Shown: positions 50,011 to 58,637 of the stretch, piece by piece
Numbering within the stretch: position 1 is the first letter of the stretch
Layout: each line of letters begins with the position of its first letter
Origin: Mesorhizobium sp. SARCC-RB16n
GTDB lineage: Bacteria; Pseudomonadota; Alphaproteobacteria; Rhizobiales; Rhizobiaceae
NCBI RefSeq assembly: GCF_008520305.1
Contig: NZ_ML703270.1
Coordinates: 102,291-166,290, forward strand
Direction: 5' to 3'
Length of the DNA: 64,000 bases
Position numbers and translations under genes: made by a program
Notes under the pieces: generated by a model
Seen by the model: the letters and a program-made list of their open reading frames with translations, nothing else
What the model was told of the DNA's origin: nothing
The model's database searches: none

Positions 50011-50113
50011 ATGCATGTCGCCCGGAAGTGTCCTCGGTTCCGGGATAACGACATGCATAAAATCAGAAGTTTACAGCAGGTCAGGCGAATCCTATTCGCC
50101 TGACCTGCTGTAA
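50011..50113. repeat. Double-hairpin intergenic repeat, copy 2 (perfect second palindrome)
   Basis: Module 1: ATGCATGTCG (50011-50020) and CGACATGCAT (50049-50058) enclose CCCGGAA/TTCCGGG. Module 2: TTACAGCAGGTCAGGCGAAT (50071-50090), spacer CCT, and its exact complement at 50094-50113. Module 1 is shared almost base for base with the copy at 52087. In copies 1 and 3 the second palindrome is imperfect. Confidence 0.85.
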
Positions 50114-50695
50114 GTGCTCCGGCCTCACTCAGGTCCCCGGGGGACGGTTTCTGACTGAGCAACCGATGTGCACATTTTCGGCGATGAATGGTCCGATCCT
50201 TTAGGACAGGTATGCGGAGATGCGAGCGTCGTTCAACTGGTGGATCATCGAGGGTGGCGGTCATCGTGTCATTCCTCCCGAAAATCCTGCAAGTGCTTCA
50301 CACGGCCGACAATGCCCGGCTTAACCCATTGTGTCGCCGGCCGCTTCATGCCCTTCGGCGCCGGCCCGGCATGCTCCTGGACGCGCGCCCGGTCTGGCGG
50401 TCAGCCTGAGCCGATCGAGGAGCCCGAGCCCGACAGGCTGCCGGACGAAACTCCGCTGCCCAATCCTGACGAGAATGACGAGCCTCCAATCCACGCCACG
50501 GAACTGACATCTGGCCGCAAACGGTGATGGCAAGTTGCAGCAATCGGACAATTGACGACAACCGCATCGCACGCAGCGCCAAGCATCAGCCCGAAAGCAT
50601 GACGTCTCCGGCTCGCGGTGACGTCGATCGGCTTCGGTTGCGCGTCCGGGATGCAACCCTCAATCAACAGATGGAGGACGCCCGAGTTCCTACGA
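50114..50695. other. Mostly gene-free accessory stretch with an ORF remnant
   Basis: No convincing gene. A plus-strand frame ending at 50527 finishes in an acidic proline-rich tail (EEPEPDRLPDETPLPNPDEN) that looks like protein-coding sequence, but the part before it has no clear start, ribosome-binding site or family. It may be the 3' remnant of a small gene. Confidence 0.3.
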
Positions 50696-50959
50696 TCACG
50701 GAACGTGCGCGTCGAATTCTATAGCAAATCCCGCATCGATCGCGCTTCGCGCTATGTGGTCGCCAAGTTCCCAATCCGTGAGTTCGCAAAGCGGAAACAT
50801 TCTTCTCACGGCGCGGATAACCTCGGACAGCGAAACGCTGGGGCTGTCGACATTGTCGATCAGGTAGCGGACAATCGCCTGGCGAACGTCCGTGGGGGCA
50901 GTCCTCTGCGCAAGCGCTGGCATCTCCGGCCTATGAATGGAGCCGCGATGCAGAGCCAT
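50696..50959 (-). CDS. Small hypothetical protein, paralogue B of an overlapping pair
   Basis: An 87-residue soluble protein. Its segment SLSEVIRAVRRMFPLCELTD aligns with SIAQAIRAIRTLMPACNATD in the gene directly upstream, followed by DxELxD/E and an AF-x-FDA end in both, so the two are paralogues. AAGG lies five bases before the ATG. Its 5' end overlaps the upstream gene by 29 bases in another frame. Function unknown; a Crp/Fnr regulator gene precedes the pair. Confidence 0.6.
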   Translation of the reverse strand: MALHRGSIHRPEMPALAQRTAPTDVRQAIVRYLIDNVDSPSVSLSEVIRAVRRMFPLCELTDWELGDHIARSAIDAGFAIEFDAHVP

Positions 50960-51176
50960 CCGGCCTTGCCGCGTCGAAGGCGACGGGCACCATGTGAGCA
51001 ATGCAGGCCGCCGCCAGCATCTCCTCCAATTCGTGGTCGGTGGCGTTGCATGCCGGCATAAGTGTTCGGATGGCGCGGATTGCTTGTGCAATGGAGAGAA
51101 AGCGGGCCTTGCCCCTGGAAAGGACATAGGCTTCAGCCGCTCCTTCCACCGTGATGGTGTGAAACGTATTGGTCAT
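50931..51176 (-). CDS. Small hypothetical protein, paralogue A of an overlapping pair
   Basis: An 81-residue protein with GGGAGG ten bases before its ATG. The core SIAQAIRAIRTLMPACNATD is shared with the downstream paralogue. It lies 84 bases after the Crp/Fnr gene on the same strand, so all three may be one transcript. Amphipathic helices are likely. No recognised family or function. Confidence 0.65.
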   Translation of the reverse strand: MTNTFHTITVEGAAEAYVLSRGKARFLSIAQAIRAIRTLMPACNATDHELEEMLAAACIAHMVPVAFDAARPDGSASRLHS

Positions 51177-51260
51177 CAAGAATGCCTCCCTGAAAGCCAA
51201 GCCAATACGACTTTCGACCAACATGCGGCGGTCTTCAAGGCTATGTCCGATTCCGGACAT

Positions 51261-51962
51261 TCAGCCGGAGGCGATGCCGAAGTGACGCTGCTCCTCCTCG
51301 CCATATGCGCCGTGCGTGAGTTTTATCATTCCGGTGCGGTCGACAATGGTGATCTCGCCGCGCCTGGCGTGGACCAGCCCCCGGTATTCAAGCATTTGGA
51401 GAGCCGTGGTAACGCCGGGACGTCGGGAACCGAGCATGGTCGCCAGAAATTCATGCGTCAGATAGATCATGTTTCCACCAGCGCGGTCGTTGACCATCAG
51501 CAACCAGCGGGCCAGCCGTTCCTCGATTTTCGAATGGCCATTGACCAGCGCCGTCCGCGACGACTGGATCAGGAATGCGTGAGCGTAGCGAAGCAGTGAC
51601 TCGTGAAGGGTCTGGCTCCCGGCAATCGCAATGCGAAGACGGTCAACCGGCAGGCACCAGCCGTTGCTGGCGACCTGGATATAGGTTTCGTTAGGAGATC
51701 TGTCCTGGCCGAGAACGACCGCAACGCCCGTCATGCCGTCATAGCCGATCAGGCCGACTTCGCTTTGCCGTCCTCCGGTCATGGCGGCGACCACTGACGC
51801 GATACCCGTCTCGGGAAAATAGACGTGCTCGATCGGCTGATATGCGATCTCCAGCTGGGCCTTGATGGCCAGTTCGACATGATGCATTGATGGCCGTAAA
51901 CGCGCGAAATCCTCGGGCGTGAGGGTTTTCAAAACGTGGTTGCGAAGGGTGGATTGAGGCAT
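51261..51962 (-). CDS. Crp/Fnr-family transcription regulator
   Basis: A 233-residue regulator. The cyclic-nucleotide-type sensory fold spans ~20-140 (PIEHVYFPETGIASVV), and the winged helix-turn-helix is near 170-215 (THEFLATMLGSRRPGVTTAL). There is no FNR-type cysteine cluster. Proteins of this type are multiplied in Mesorhizobium and often stand beside small unknown genes. AGGGAGAAGAG before the ATG at 51962 sets the start; the longer open frame runs into the repeat at 52087. Confidence 0.9.
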   Translation of the reverse strand: MPQSTLRNHVLKTLTPEDFARLRPSMHHVELAIKAQLEIAYQPIEHVYFPETGIASVVAAMTGGRQSEVGLIGYDGMTGVAVVLGQDRSPNETYIQVASNGWCLPVDRLRIAIAGSQTLHESLLRYAHAFLIQSSRTALVNGHSKIEERLARWLLMVNDRAGGNMIYLTHEFLATMLGSRRPGVTTALQMLEYRGLVHARRGEITIVDRTGMIKLTHGAYGEEEQRHFGIASG

Positions 51963-52086
51963 GGCTCTTCTCCCTATCGGGCAAGAGCACGTACCTCTCA
52001 CTGTCGGCTGCATCCGGATAAACGGCGGCCGATGGCTGAGTTTACGCCCCATAGGCGGGCTTGGCAAACGATTGCGCCCGCGGATA

Positions 52087-52189
52087 ATGCATGTCGCCCG
52101 GAAGTGTCCTCGGTTCCGGGACAACGACATGCTTAAAATCAAAAGCTTACAGCAGGTTGGGCGAATCCTATTCGCTGCGACATGCTGTA
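52087..52189. repeat. Double-hairpin intergenic repeat, copy 3
   Basis: Module 1 is nearly identical to copy 2 (ATGCATGTCGCCCGGAA...TTCCGGG...CGACATGC). Module 2 has TTACAGCA and TGCTGTA around GCGAAT-CCT-ATTCGC with mismatched bases between. Its right end touches the inverted-repeat element that starts at 52187. Confidence 0.85.
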
Positions 52190-52895
52190 GTGTCTCAGTT
52201 TGAAATTTTGCGAGGCGAATTACTTCCGCGTGATCCAGGCCAGCAAGGCGGGGTGTTCATCCGATGGGACGGGGACAGGGCCTAGTGAAGTAGGTCTATG
52301 CGTGCCTGTCAGTGTGGCGGAGCCGACAAACGCCCCGTTTCAACCTCAAAAAGAATACTGGCTCGAAAAACCAAATCTCCGCCGCCATCTCTGACCACGA
52401 TCACCAGCTTGTGGTCATCGCCATCCGGAAGCGCGTTTCTCGTCATCTCTGCAAGGAAACTGATTGCTTCATACCTGACAGCGGCAACGTCTTGGCACTC
52501 TGTGCCACCATCGTCAGGAAATCTCGTTCCGTTGTTGTCGAGGTGGAAATAATAGAGCGCCATCGCGGAACTCCCGGAGAATAGTCCGGCCCGCTCATCG
52601 AGTGACACAGGAGTTCGCAGGCCGGACCATGTGCCGGCTTTTGAGGGACTGGCCGGTGACTGTTAGAACGTGCGCCTTGGCGGGCCTGTGCGCAATGGCA
52701 TGTCCGAATGCGTACATCGGCGTGCGGAGAGCCCGTCGGGCGCATTAAGAAACAGACAGGGAAGTCCACTTGGGCGGGCTCTTGTAAGTCCCCCGCTTTC
52801 CAGGCCTGGGGCCACAGCGTCCATCTTTCCCCACGCTTTCCGCTGGCCCGCGACGACGGCTTTTTGCGCCGTCAAATTTCAAACTGAGACACTAC
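52187..52895. mobile_element. Candidate 709-bp inverted-repeat-bounded element
   Basis: GTAGTGTCTCAGTTTGAAAT (plus TT) at 52187-52208 is repeated as an exact inverted complement at 52874-52895: 22 perfect terminal bases. No transposase ORF lies between, only the DUF6894-like gene on the minus strand. This is the structure of a non-autonomous (MITE-like) element or of a segment bracketed by two IS remnants. No target duplication is evident. Confidence 0.55.
52309..52563 (-). CDS. DUF6894-like small protein
   Basis: An 84-residue protein, MALYYFHLDNNGTRFPDDGG at the start, matching the pattern Y-F-x-L-x-(n)-PDDxGTE of the DUF6894 family that is abundant in Rhizobiales. GGGAG lies eight bases before the ATG. 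It is the only gene inside the inverted-repeat-bounded element. Function unknown. A longer frame to 52608 is not supported. Confidence 0.75.
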   Translation of the reverse strand: MALYYFHLDNNGTRFPDDGGTECQDVAAVRYEAISFLAEMTRNALPDGDDHKLVIVVRDGGGDLVFRASILFEVETGRLSAPPH

Positions 52896-52978
52896 CCACT
52901 ACCCGCCGGCGTCGGGCGACGCCACTCGAAGGCAATTCTTCTTTCGACGGACGGACGAACGGCTTTTGGCCCGTCCCA
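52564..52978. other. Gene-free stretch with the right end of the inverted-repeat element
   Basis: About 415 bases with no gene. It includes the right terminal repeat (52874-52895) and, after it, about 80 bases up to the dgoD stop. TTTTTGCGCCGTCAAA and nearby inverted pieces (GCCGTCGTCGCGG on the minus strand) may form structure. Open frames here are extensions or shadows. Confidence 0.4.
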
Positions 52979-54127
52979 TCACCACTCGGCGAAGGAGCCG
53001 TCCTTGTGGCGCCAGATCGGGTTGCGCCAGCGGTGACCTTCCTTGGCCCGCTCCTTGACATAGTCCTCGTCGATCTCGACGCCGAGCCCCGGGCCGTCGG
53101 GGATGGTGACATAGCCGTCCTCGTAGCGGAAGACATCCTTGTTGGCGGCGTAGTCGAGCAGGTCGTTGCCGGCGTTGTAGTGAATGCCGAGGCTCTGCTC
53201 TTGGATGAAGCAATTGTAGCTGACCGCGTCGAGCTGCAGGCAGGCAGCAAGTGCGATGGGCCCGAGCGGGCAGTGCGGCGCCACCGCCACGTCATAGGCT
53301 TCCGCCATCGCCGCGATCTTGCGGCACTCGGTGATGCCGCCGGCATGCGACAGGTCGGGCTGGATGATGTCGACGACGCCTTCCTCGAACACGGACTTGA
53401 AGTCCCAGCGGCTGTAGAGCCGCTCGCCCAGCGCGATCGGTGTCGAGCCTAGGGCGGCGATCTCCTTCAGCGCTTCGCGGTTTTCACTAAGCACCGGCTC
53501 CTCGATGAACATCAGCCGGTAGGGTTCCAGCTCCTTGACCAGGATGCGCGCCATTGGCCGGTGCACGCGGCCATGGAAATCGACGGCGATGCCGATATTG
53601 GGCCCGACGGCCTCGCGCACCATCGCGACGCGCTCGACGGCTGCATCTATTCTGTCGTGGCTGTCGACGATCTGCAGTTCCTCGGTGCCGTTCATCTTAA
53701 GTGCCAGGAAGCCGCGCGCCACCACTTCCCTGGCGCCCGCCGCCACCTCCGCCGGCCGGTCGCCGCCGATCCAGGAATAGACCTTGATGGTGTCGCGCAG
53801 TCTGCCGCCGAGCAGTTCATGCACTGGTACGCCGAGCGCCTTGCCCTTGATGTCCCACAGCGCCTGGTCGATGCCGGCAATGGCGCTCATCAGGATCGGC
53901 CCGCCGCGGTAGAAGCCGCCGCGATGCATCACCGTCCAGTGATCCTCGATCAGACGAGGATCCTTGCCGATGAGATAATCGCCAAGCTCCTTGACCGCCG
54001 CTTCGACCGTCAGCGCGCGGCCTTCGACCACGGGCTCTCCCCAGCCGGTGACGCCGGCATCGGTCTCGATCTTCAGGAACAGCCAGCGCGGCGGAACGAT
54101 GTAGGTGGTGAGCGAGATGATTTTCAT
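52979..54127 (-). CDS. dgoD: D-galactonate dehydratase
   Basis: A 382-residue enolase-superfamily enzyme converting D-galactonate to 2-keto-3-deoxygalactonate. The magnesium ligands Asp183, Glu209 and Glu235 and the catalytic His185 and His285 are all present at the positions known for E. coli DgoD ([29 protein letters not shown]). Length matches. It follows its GntR regulator by eight bases. The divergent transporter and SDR suggest a galactose or arabinose-type oxidative pathway; the later enzymes DgoK and DgoA are not in the window. Confidence 0.95.
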   Translation of the reverse strand: MKIISLTTYIVPPRWLFLKIETDAGVTGWGEPVVEGRALTVEAAVKELGDYLIGKDPRLIEDHWTVMHRGGFYRGGPILMSAIAGIDQALWDIKGKALGVPVHELLGGRLRDTIKVYSWIGGDRPAEVAAGAREVVARGFLALKMNGTEELQIVDSHDRIDAAVERVAMVREAVGPNIGIAVDFHGRVHRPMARILVKELEPYRLMFIEEPVLSENREALKEIAALGSTPIALGERLYSRWDFKSVFEEGVVDIIQPDLSHAGGITECRKIAAMAEAYDVAVAPHCPLGPIALAACLQLDAVSYNCFIQEQSLGIHYNAGNDLLDYAANKDVFRYEDGYVTIPDGPGLGVEIDEDYVKERAKEGHRWRNPIWRHKDGSFAEW

Positions 54128-54135
54128 GCGCGGTC

Positions 54136-54882
54136 TCAGTTGTTCTTGAGTTTCTTGGCGCTGACGAGGTCGCGCGCCGCAAGGTCGAGGATCCGGTTGG
54201 CCGCCCCACGCGCCGCCTCCGCGTCGCGCATGCGCAGTGCCTCCACCACCTCGCGGTGTGCCGACACCGCCTCCATGCGCCTTTCAAGCGAGATTGTCGC
54301 CGAGGCTTCCAGCGAGAACTTCAGCCCCGTGTCGATCAGATTGCCGATCTGGCGAAAGATCGGATTGTGGCTCGCGGCATAGACGATCTGGTGGAAGGCG
54401 ATATCGCTGCGCGAGAAGGCGGCGAGATCCTCGCCGGCACCGGCCATGCCGCGCCATGCGACTTCCAGATCGGCGATCTCCTGCAGTGTCGCACGCGTGG
54501 CGGCAAGCTCGGCGACCAGCGGCTCGATGGCGCGGCGTGTCTCCAGGATGGCGTCGAACAGCTTGTCGTCCAGCGCATGCGGCGCGTGCCAGGCCAGCAC
54601 CTGCGGGTCGATGATGTTCCAGTCGTCCTCGTTGCAGACGACCGTGCCGACGCGGGGCCGCGACAGCACCAGCCCTTTGGCGGCAAGAACCTTCAAGGCT
54701 TCGCGGATCACGGTGCGGCTGACGCCATACTCGACGCCGAGTTCGTTTTCGGTGGGCAGCGAAGAGCCGGCCGGATAGCGTCCTGAAAAGATGTCGGAGG
54801 CAATGGCCCTCGTCACATCGGGCATGACGCGCGGGCGGCGCGTGGCCGTGTCGGCTGAAGCCTTCTTAGACGTTTCGGTCAC
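54136..54882 (-). CDS. GntR/FadR-family regulator (DgoR-like)
   Basis: A 248-residue repressor. The winged helix-turn-helix is at ~20-85 ([34 protein letters not shown]) and the FCD effector domain at ~105-235. It stands directly upstream of dgoD, and DgoR-type proteins respond to galactonate. It is divergent from the sugar-transporter genes, and a palindrome in the gap between is its likely operator. E. coli DgoR has the same arrangement beside dgo genes. Confidence 0.9.
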   Translation of the reverse strand: MTETSKKASADTATRRPRVMPDVTRAIASDIFSGRYPAGSSLPTENELGVEYGVSRTVIREALKVLAAKGLVLSRPRVGTVVCNEDDWNIIDPQVLAWHAPHALDDKLFDAILETRRAIEPLVAELAATRATLQEIADLEVAWRGMAGAGEDLAAFSRSDIAFHQIVYAASHNPIFRQIGNLIDTGLKFSLEASATISLERRMEAVSAHREVVEALRMRDAEAARGAANRILDLAARDLVSAKKLKNN

Positions 54883-54992
54883 CTCAGCCCTCCTCCAAGG
54901 CGGCGAACCCGCTGATTTCGCACAACCGGCCCGGCCTTACCGGATGCGGATGATTTGCGCCAGCGATCCTTGGTCAGAGCATGTATCTTAAT

Positions 54993-55023
54993 TATCATAC
55001 CAGATCAATTGACGAGTATGATA
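54993..55023. promoter_or_regulatory. Operator-like palindrome of the dgo/ara-type locus
   Basis: TATCATAC (54993-55000) and GTATGATA (55016-55023) are perfect inverted 8-mers in the gap between the GntR gene and the transporter operon. TTGACG at 55009-55014 lies within and could be a -35 element for the transporter. It is a good candidate for the GntR binding site. Confidence 0.55.
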
Positions 55024-55083
55024 AAAGCGAATACAGACTCCAGCACCCGGGCCGAGCGCCCGGCCTATCGCTGGGAGGTAATC

Positions 55084-56073
55084 ATGCGACTTTTGAAGAC
55101 CGCGCTCGTCGCGGGCGCGCTTGCCGTGCTGTCCGTCACGACCATCGCTGCATATGCTCAGGACACCAAGATCGGCTTCATCGTCAAACAGCCCGAGGAG
55201 CCGTGGTTCCAGGACGAATGGAAGTTCGCCGACCAGGCCGCCAAGGAAAAGGGTTTTACCCTCGTCAAGATCGGCGCCGAGGACGGTGAGAAGCTGATGT
55301 CGGCGATCGACAATCTCGGCGCGCAGGGCGCGCAGGGCTTCATCGTCTGCACACCCGACGTGAAGCTTGGCCCCGGCATCGTCGCCAAGGCCGCTGCCAA
55401 CAATCTCAAGCTGATGACCGTCGACGACCGCCTGGTCGGCGCCGACGGCAAGGCGCTCGAAGACGTGCCGCATATGGGCATCTCGGCCACCAAGATCGGC
55501 GAGGCCGTCGGCCAGGCGATCGTCGACGAAATGAAGGCACGGGGCTGGAAGGCCGACGAGGTCGGCGCGATCCGCGTTTCCTATGACCAGTTGCCGACCG
55601 CCGTCGACCGCGTCGAAGGCGCCATCTCGGTGCTGAAGGCGAACGGCTTCAAGGCCGGGAACATCTTTGACGCTCCCCAGGCCAAGACCGATACCGAAGC
55701 AGCGCTCAATGCGGCGACGGTGGTGCTCAACGCCCATGCCGACATCAAGAAGTGGGTCTCCTTCGGCCTCAACGACGAGGCCGTGCTCGGAGCCGTGCGC
55801 GCTTCCGAAAGCGTCGGCATCCCGGCCGATGGCATGATCGGCGTCGGCATCGGCGGCGCGGATTCGGCGATCAACGAGTTCAAGAAGCCGACCGCCACCG
55901 GCTTTGTCGGCACGGTGATCATCTCGCCGAAGCGGCACGGCTACGAGACGGCGCTCAACATGTATGACTGGGTCGCCAACAACAAGGAACCGGAGAAGCT
56001 GATCCTGACCTCCGGCGCGCTCGCCAAGCGCGACGACTACCAGAAGGTCCGCCAGGGCCTCGGCATCGAATAA
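55084..56073 (+). CDS. Sugar ABC transporter substrate-binding protein (AraF type)
   Basis: A 329-residue periplasmic receptor. The signal peptide ends at AYA (residue 25). IGFIVKQPEEPWFQDEWKFA is almost the AraF N-terminal ligand region, and ATKIGEAVGQ and GINGVD-like GVGIGGAD also align. E. coli AraF binds L-arabinose, D-galactose and D-fucose. GGGAGGTAATC before the ATG fixes the start. With dgoD divergent, D-galactose or a related sugar is plausible. First gene of a four-gene operon. Confidence 0.92.
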   Translation: MRLLKTALVAGALAVLSVTTIAAYAQDTKIGFIVKQPEEPWFQDEWKFADQAAKEKGFTLVKIGAEDGEKLMSAIDNLGAQGAQGFIVCTPDVKLGPGIVAKAAANNLKLMTVDDRLVGADGKALEDVPHMGISATKIGEAVGQAIVDEMKARGWKADEVGAIRVSYDQLPTAVDRVEGAISVLKANGFKAGNIFDAPQAKTDTEAALNAATVVLNAHADIKKWVSFGLNDEAVLGAVRASESVGIPADGMIGVGIGGADSAINEFKKPTATGFVGTVIISPKRHGYETALNMYDWVANNKEPEKLILTSGALAKRDDYQKVRQGLGIE

Positions 56074-56084
56074 TTCCCCCTGTA

Positions 56085-56119
56085 CAAACAGGCGGCGGGC
56101 TCGTCCCGCCGCCTGTTTG
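56085..56119 (+). other. Intercistronic hairpin after the sugar receptor gene
   Basis: CAAACAGGCGGCGGG and CCCGCCGCCTGTTTG form 15 perfect pairs with a five-base loop, 12 bases past the receptor stop and 22 before the ATPase start. It can act as a partial terminator or RNA-stabilising stem, raising receptor over ATPase levels. Confidence 0.8.
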
Positions 56120-56141
56120 CTGTGGTACAAAAGGAACGCCC

Positions 56142-57653
56142 GTGTCCTTTCTCGACTTCTCGCACATCACCAAGACCTATCCGGGTGTCAAGGCGCTGTC
56201 GGATGTGTCGTTCGGCGTCGACAAGGGCGCCGTGCATGGCCTGATGGGCGAAAACGGCGCCGGCAAATCCACCCTGATCAAGATCCTTTCCGGCGACCAG
56301 CATGCCGATATTGGCGAGATACGCATCGACGGCAAGGTCCAGGCCTATGCCTCGACAGGGGATGCCTTCGACAATGGCGTCATCGTCATCCACCAGGAAC
56401 TGCAACTCGTCCCGGAACTCACCGTCGCCGAAAATCTCAGCCTCGGCCGCTTTCCCGCCAATGCCGGCGTCATCGCGCGTGGCAAGATGCTGGAGGACGT
56501 CGGCGCCAAGCTGAAATCGGCCGGCATCGACATCGATATCAGCCGCAAGGTCAAGACCCTGTCCATCGGCGAGCGGCAGATGGTCGAGATCGCCAAGGCG
56601 ATCATGCTCGACGCGCGCGTCATCGCGCTGGACGAGCCGACCTCGTCGCTGTCGTCACGCGAAAGCGAAATCCTGTTTGCCCTGATCGACCGCCTGCGCG
56701 GCGAGGGCAAGGTCATCATCTATGTCTCGCATCGGCTCGACGAGGTGTTCCGGCTTTGCGACAGCCTGACCGTGCTGCGCGATGGCAAGCTCGCGGCGCA
56801 CCATACATCGCTGAAGGACGTCACCCGCGACCAGGTCGTCGCCGAAATGGTCGGCCGTGAAATCTCCGACATTTGGGGTTTTCGCCCACGCAAGGCAGGC
56901 GATGTCAGACTCAAGGTCGAGGCCCTTTCCGGAACAAAACTGAAGACGCCGGCCAGCTTCGAGGCACGCGCCGGCGAAATCGTCGGCTTCTTCGGCCTGA
57001 TCGGCGCAGGGCGCTCGGAACTGATGCGGCTGGTCTTTGGCGCCGACCCACGGTCGAGCGGCGTCATCAGCGTCGACGGCAAGGTTGTTCATGCCACCGA
57101 TCCCCATGACGCGATCCGCGCCGGCATCGTGCTGTGCTCGGAGGACCGCAAGCATGACGGTATCATTCAGGGCCGTTCGATCGAGGAGAACATCAACATC
57201 TCGTCGCGGCGCCATCACGCGCGCTTCGGCATCTTGAACCGCGCCAGCGAGATCGCCGCCGCCGAGACCTTCATCAAGAAGCTCAAGGTGCGCACACCCT
57301 CGCGCAAGCAGGACATCATCAACCTCTCCGGCGGCAACCAGCAGAAGGTCATCCTTGGCCGTTGGCTGTCGGAGCAGGGTGTACGGGTCCTCATCGTCGA
57401 CGAGCCGACGCGCGGCATCGATGTCGGCGCCAAATCCGAAATCTACGAACTGCTCTACCAGCTTGCCGGGGACGGCATGGCCATCGTCGTCGTCTCGTCC
57501 GAGCTGCCGGAGGTGATGGGCATTTGCGACCGCATCCTGGTGATGTGCGGCGGGCGCATCAGCGCCGAGCTCACGCGGGAAAAATTCGCCGAGAAGGCGA
57601 TCCTGGCCGCGGCACTTCCTGACACCAAAACCCCCGACGCGATCGCATCCTGA
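56142..57653 (+). CDS. Sugar ABC transporter ATPase (AraG type)
   Basis: A 503-residue double ATPase. The first half has Walker A GENGAGKST (36-44), signature LSIGERQMVEIAKA and Walker B VIALDEPTSSL. The second half has the degenerate loop GLIGAGRSEL usual in this family, LSGGNQQKVILGRWL and LIVDEPTRGIDVGAKSEI. GTG is the start, with AAAGGAA upstream. It powers the AraF/AraH-type importer. Confidence 0.94.
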   Translation: MSFLDFSHITKTYPGVKALSDVSFGVDKGAVHGLMGENGAGKSTLIKILSGDQHADIGEIRIDGKVQAYASTGDAFDNGVIVIHQELQLVPELTVAENLSLGRFPANAGVIARGKMLEDVGAKLKSAGIDIDISRKVKTLSIGERQMVEIAKAIMLDARVIALDEPTSSLSSRESEILFALIDRLRGEGKVIIYVSHRLDEVFRLCDSLTVLRDGKLAAHHTSLKDVTRDQVVAEMVGREISDIWGFRPRKAGDVRLKVEALSGTKLKTPASFEARAGEIVGFFGLIGAGRSELMRLVFGADPRSSGVISVDGKVVHATDPHDAIRAGIVLCSEDRKHDGIIQGRSIEENINISSRRHHARFGILNRASEIAAAETFIKKLKVRTPSRKQDIINLSGGNQQKVILGRWLSEQGVRVLIVDEPTRGIDVGAKSEIYELLYQLAGDGMAIVVVSSELPEVMGICDRILVMCGGRISAELTREKFAEKAILAAALPDTKTPDAIAS

Positions 57654-57662
57654 GGACCTGAC

Positions 57663-58613
57663 ATGACCTATCAGTTGAAGAAGATCCTGCTCGGCGAACA
57701 GGGGCTCGTCGTCATCTTTGTCGTTGCCTTCGCGCTGGTCTCGCTGCTGGTTCCCAATTTCCTCACCGACCGCAACATGCTTGGCCTGCTGCAGTCGGTG
57801 GTCACCGTCGGCATCGTCGCCTGCACCATGATGTTCTGCCTTGCGGCGCGCGACTTCGACCTGTCAGTTGGCTCGATCGTCGCTTTCGCCGGCATGGTCG
57901 CGGTGATGGCGTCGAACTACACGGGCTCTATCCTGCTTGGCCTCTTGGCGGCAATCGCCTGCGGCGCCTTCGTCGGCTTCATCAACGGCGTCGTCATCGC
58001 CAAATTCCGCATCAACGCGCTGATCACGACGCTGGCGACCATGCAGATCGTGCGTGGCCTGGCACTTATTGCATCCGACGGGCGCGCCGTCGGCATCAAC
58101 AGCCCTGATTTCTATCAGCTCGCACTGTCGAAATTTTTGGGCATACCGACCCCAGTCTGGGTGCTGGTCGTCCTGTTCGGCATCTTTGGCTTCGTGCTCA
58201 ACCGCACCGTCTTCGGCAAGAACACGCTGGCCATTGGCGGCAATCCTGAAGCGTCGCGGCTTGCCGGCGTCAATGTCGACCGCACGCGCATATGGATTTT
58301 TGCCCTGCAAGGCGTCGTCTGCGGTATCGCCGGTATCCTGCTGGCCTCGCGCATCACCTCGGGCCAACCCAACGCGGCGGTTGGGCTTGAGCTCTCGGTC
58401 ATCTCGGCCTGCGTGCTCGGCGGCGTGTCGCTTGCCGGCGGACGTGCCACAATGTCGGGCGTCATCGTCGGCGTGCTGATCATGGGCATCGCCGAGAATG
58501 CCATGAACCTGCTCAACATTCCGGCCTTCTACCAGTACATCGTGCGCGGCGTGATCCTGCTGCTCGCCGTGCTGCTCGACAATCTGCGCTCGTCGGCTTT
58601 GGGCCGGCGTTGA
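57663..58613 (+). CDS. Sugar ABC transporter permease (AraH type)
   Basis: A 316-residue inner-membrane protein of the AraH/RbsC family with about eight to ten helices. CLAARDFDLSVGSIVAFAGM and GVSLAGGRATMSGVIVGVLI are diagnostic, as is IAKFRINALITTLATM. GAGGACCTGAC precedes the ATG, nine bases after the ATPase stop. It completes the importer. Confidence 0.94.
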   Translation: MTYQLKKILLGEQGLVVIFVVAFALVSLLVPNFLTDRNMLGLLQSVVTVGIVACTMMFCLAARDFDLSVGSIVAFAGMVAVMASNYTGSILLGLLAAIACGAFVGFINGVVIAKFRINALITTLATMQIVRGLALIASDGRAVGINSPDFYQLALSKFLGIPTPVWVLVVLFGIFGFVLNRTVFGKNTLAIGGNPEASRLAGVNVDRTRIWIFALQGVVCGIAGILLASRITSGQPNAAVGLELSVISACVLGGVSLAGGRATMSGVIVGVLIMGIAENAMNLLNIPAFYQYIVRGVILLLAVLLDNLRSSALGRR

Positions 58614-58637
58614 TCGTCTTCGACTGGAGTGACACCC

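Noticed and set aside
51963-52142. 60-codon N-terminal extension of the Crp/Fnr protein
   Set aside because: It reads through the palindromic repeat; the same peptide (SLSRNRGHFRATCI) appears in a false ORF at 49911-50264 over the other copy.
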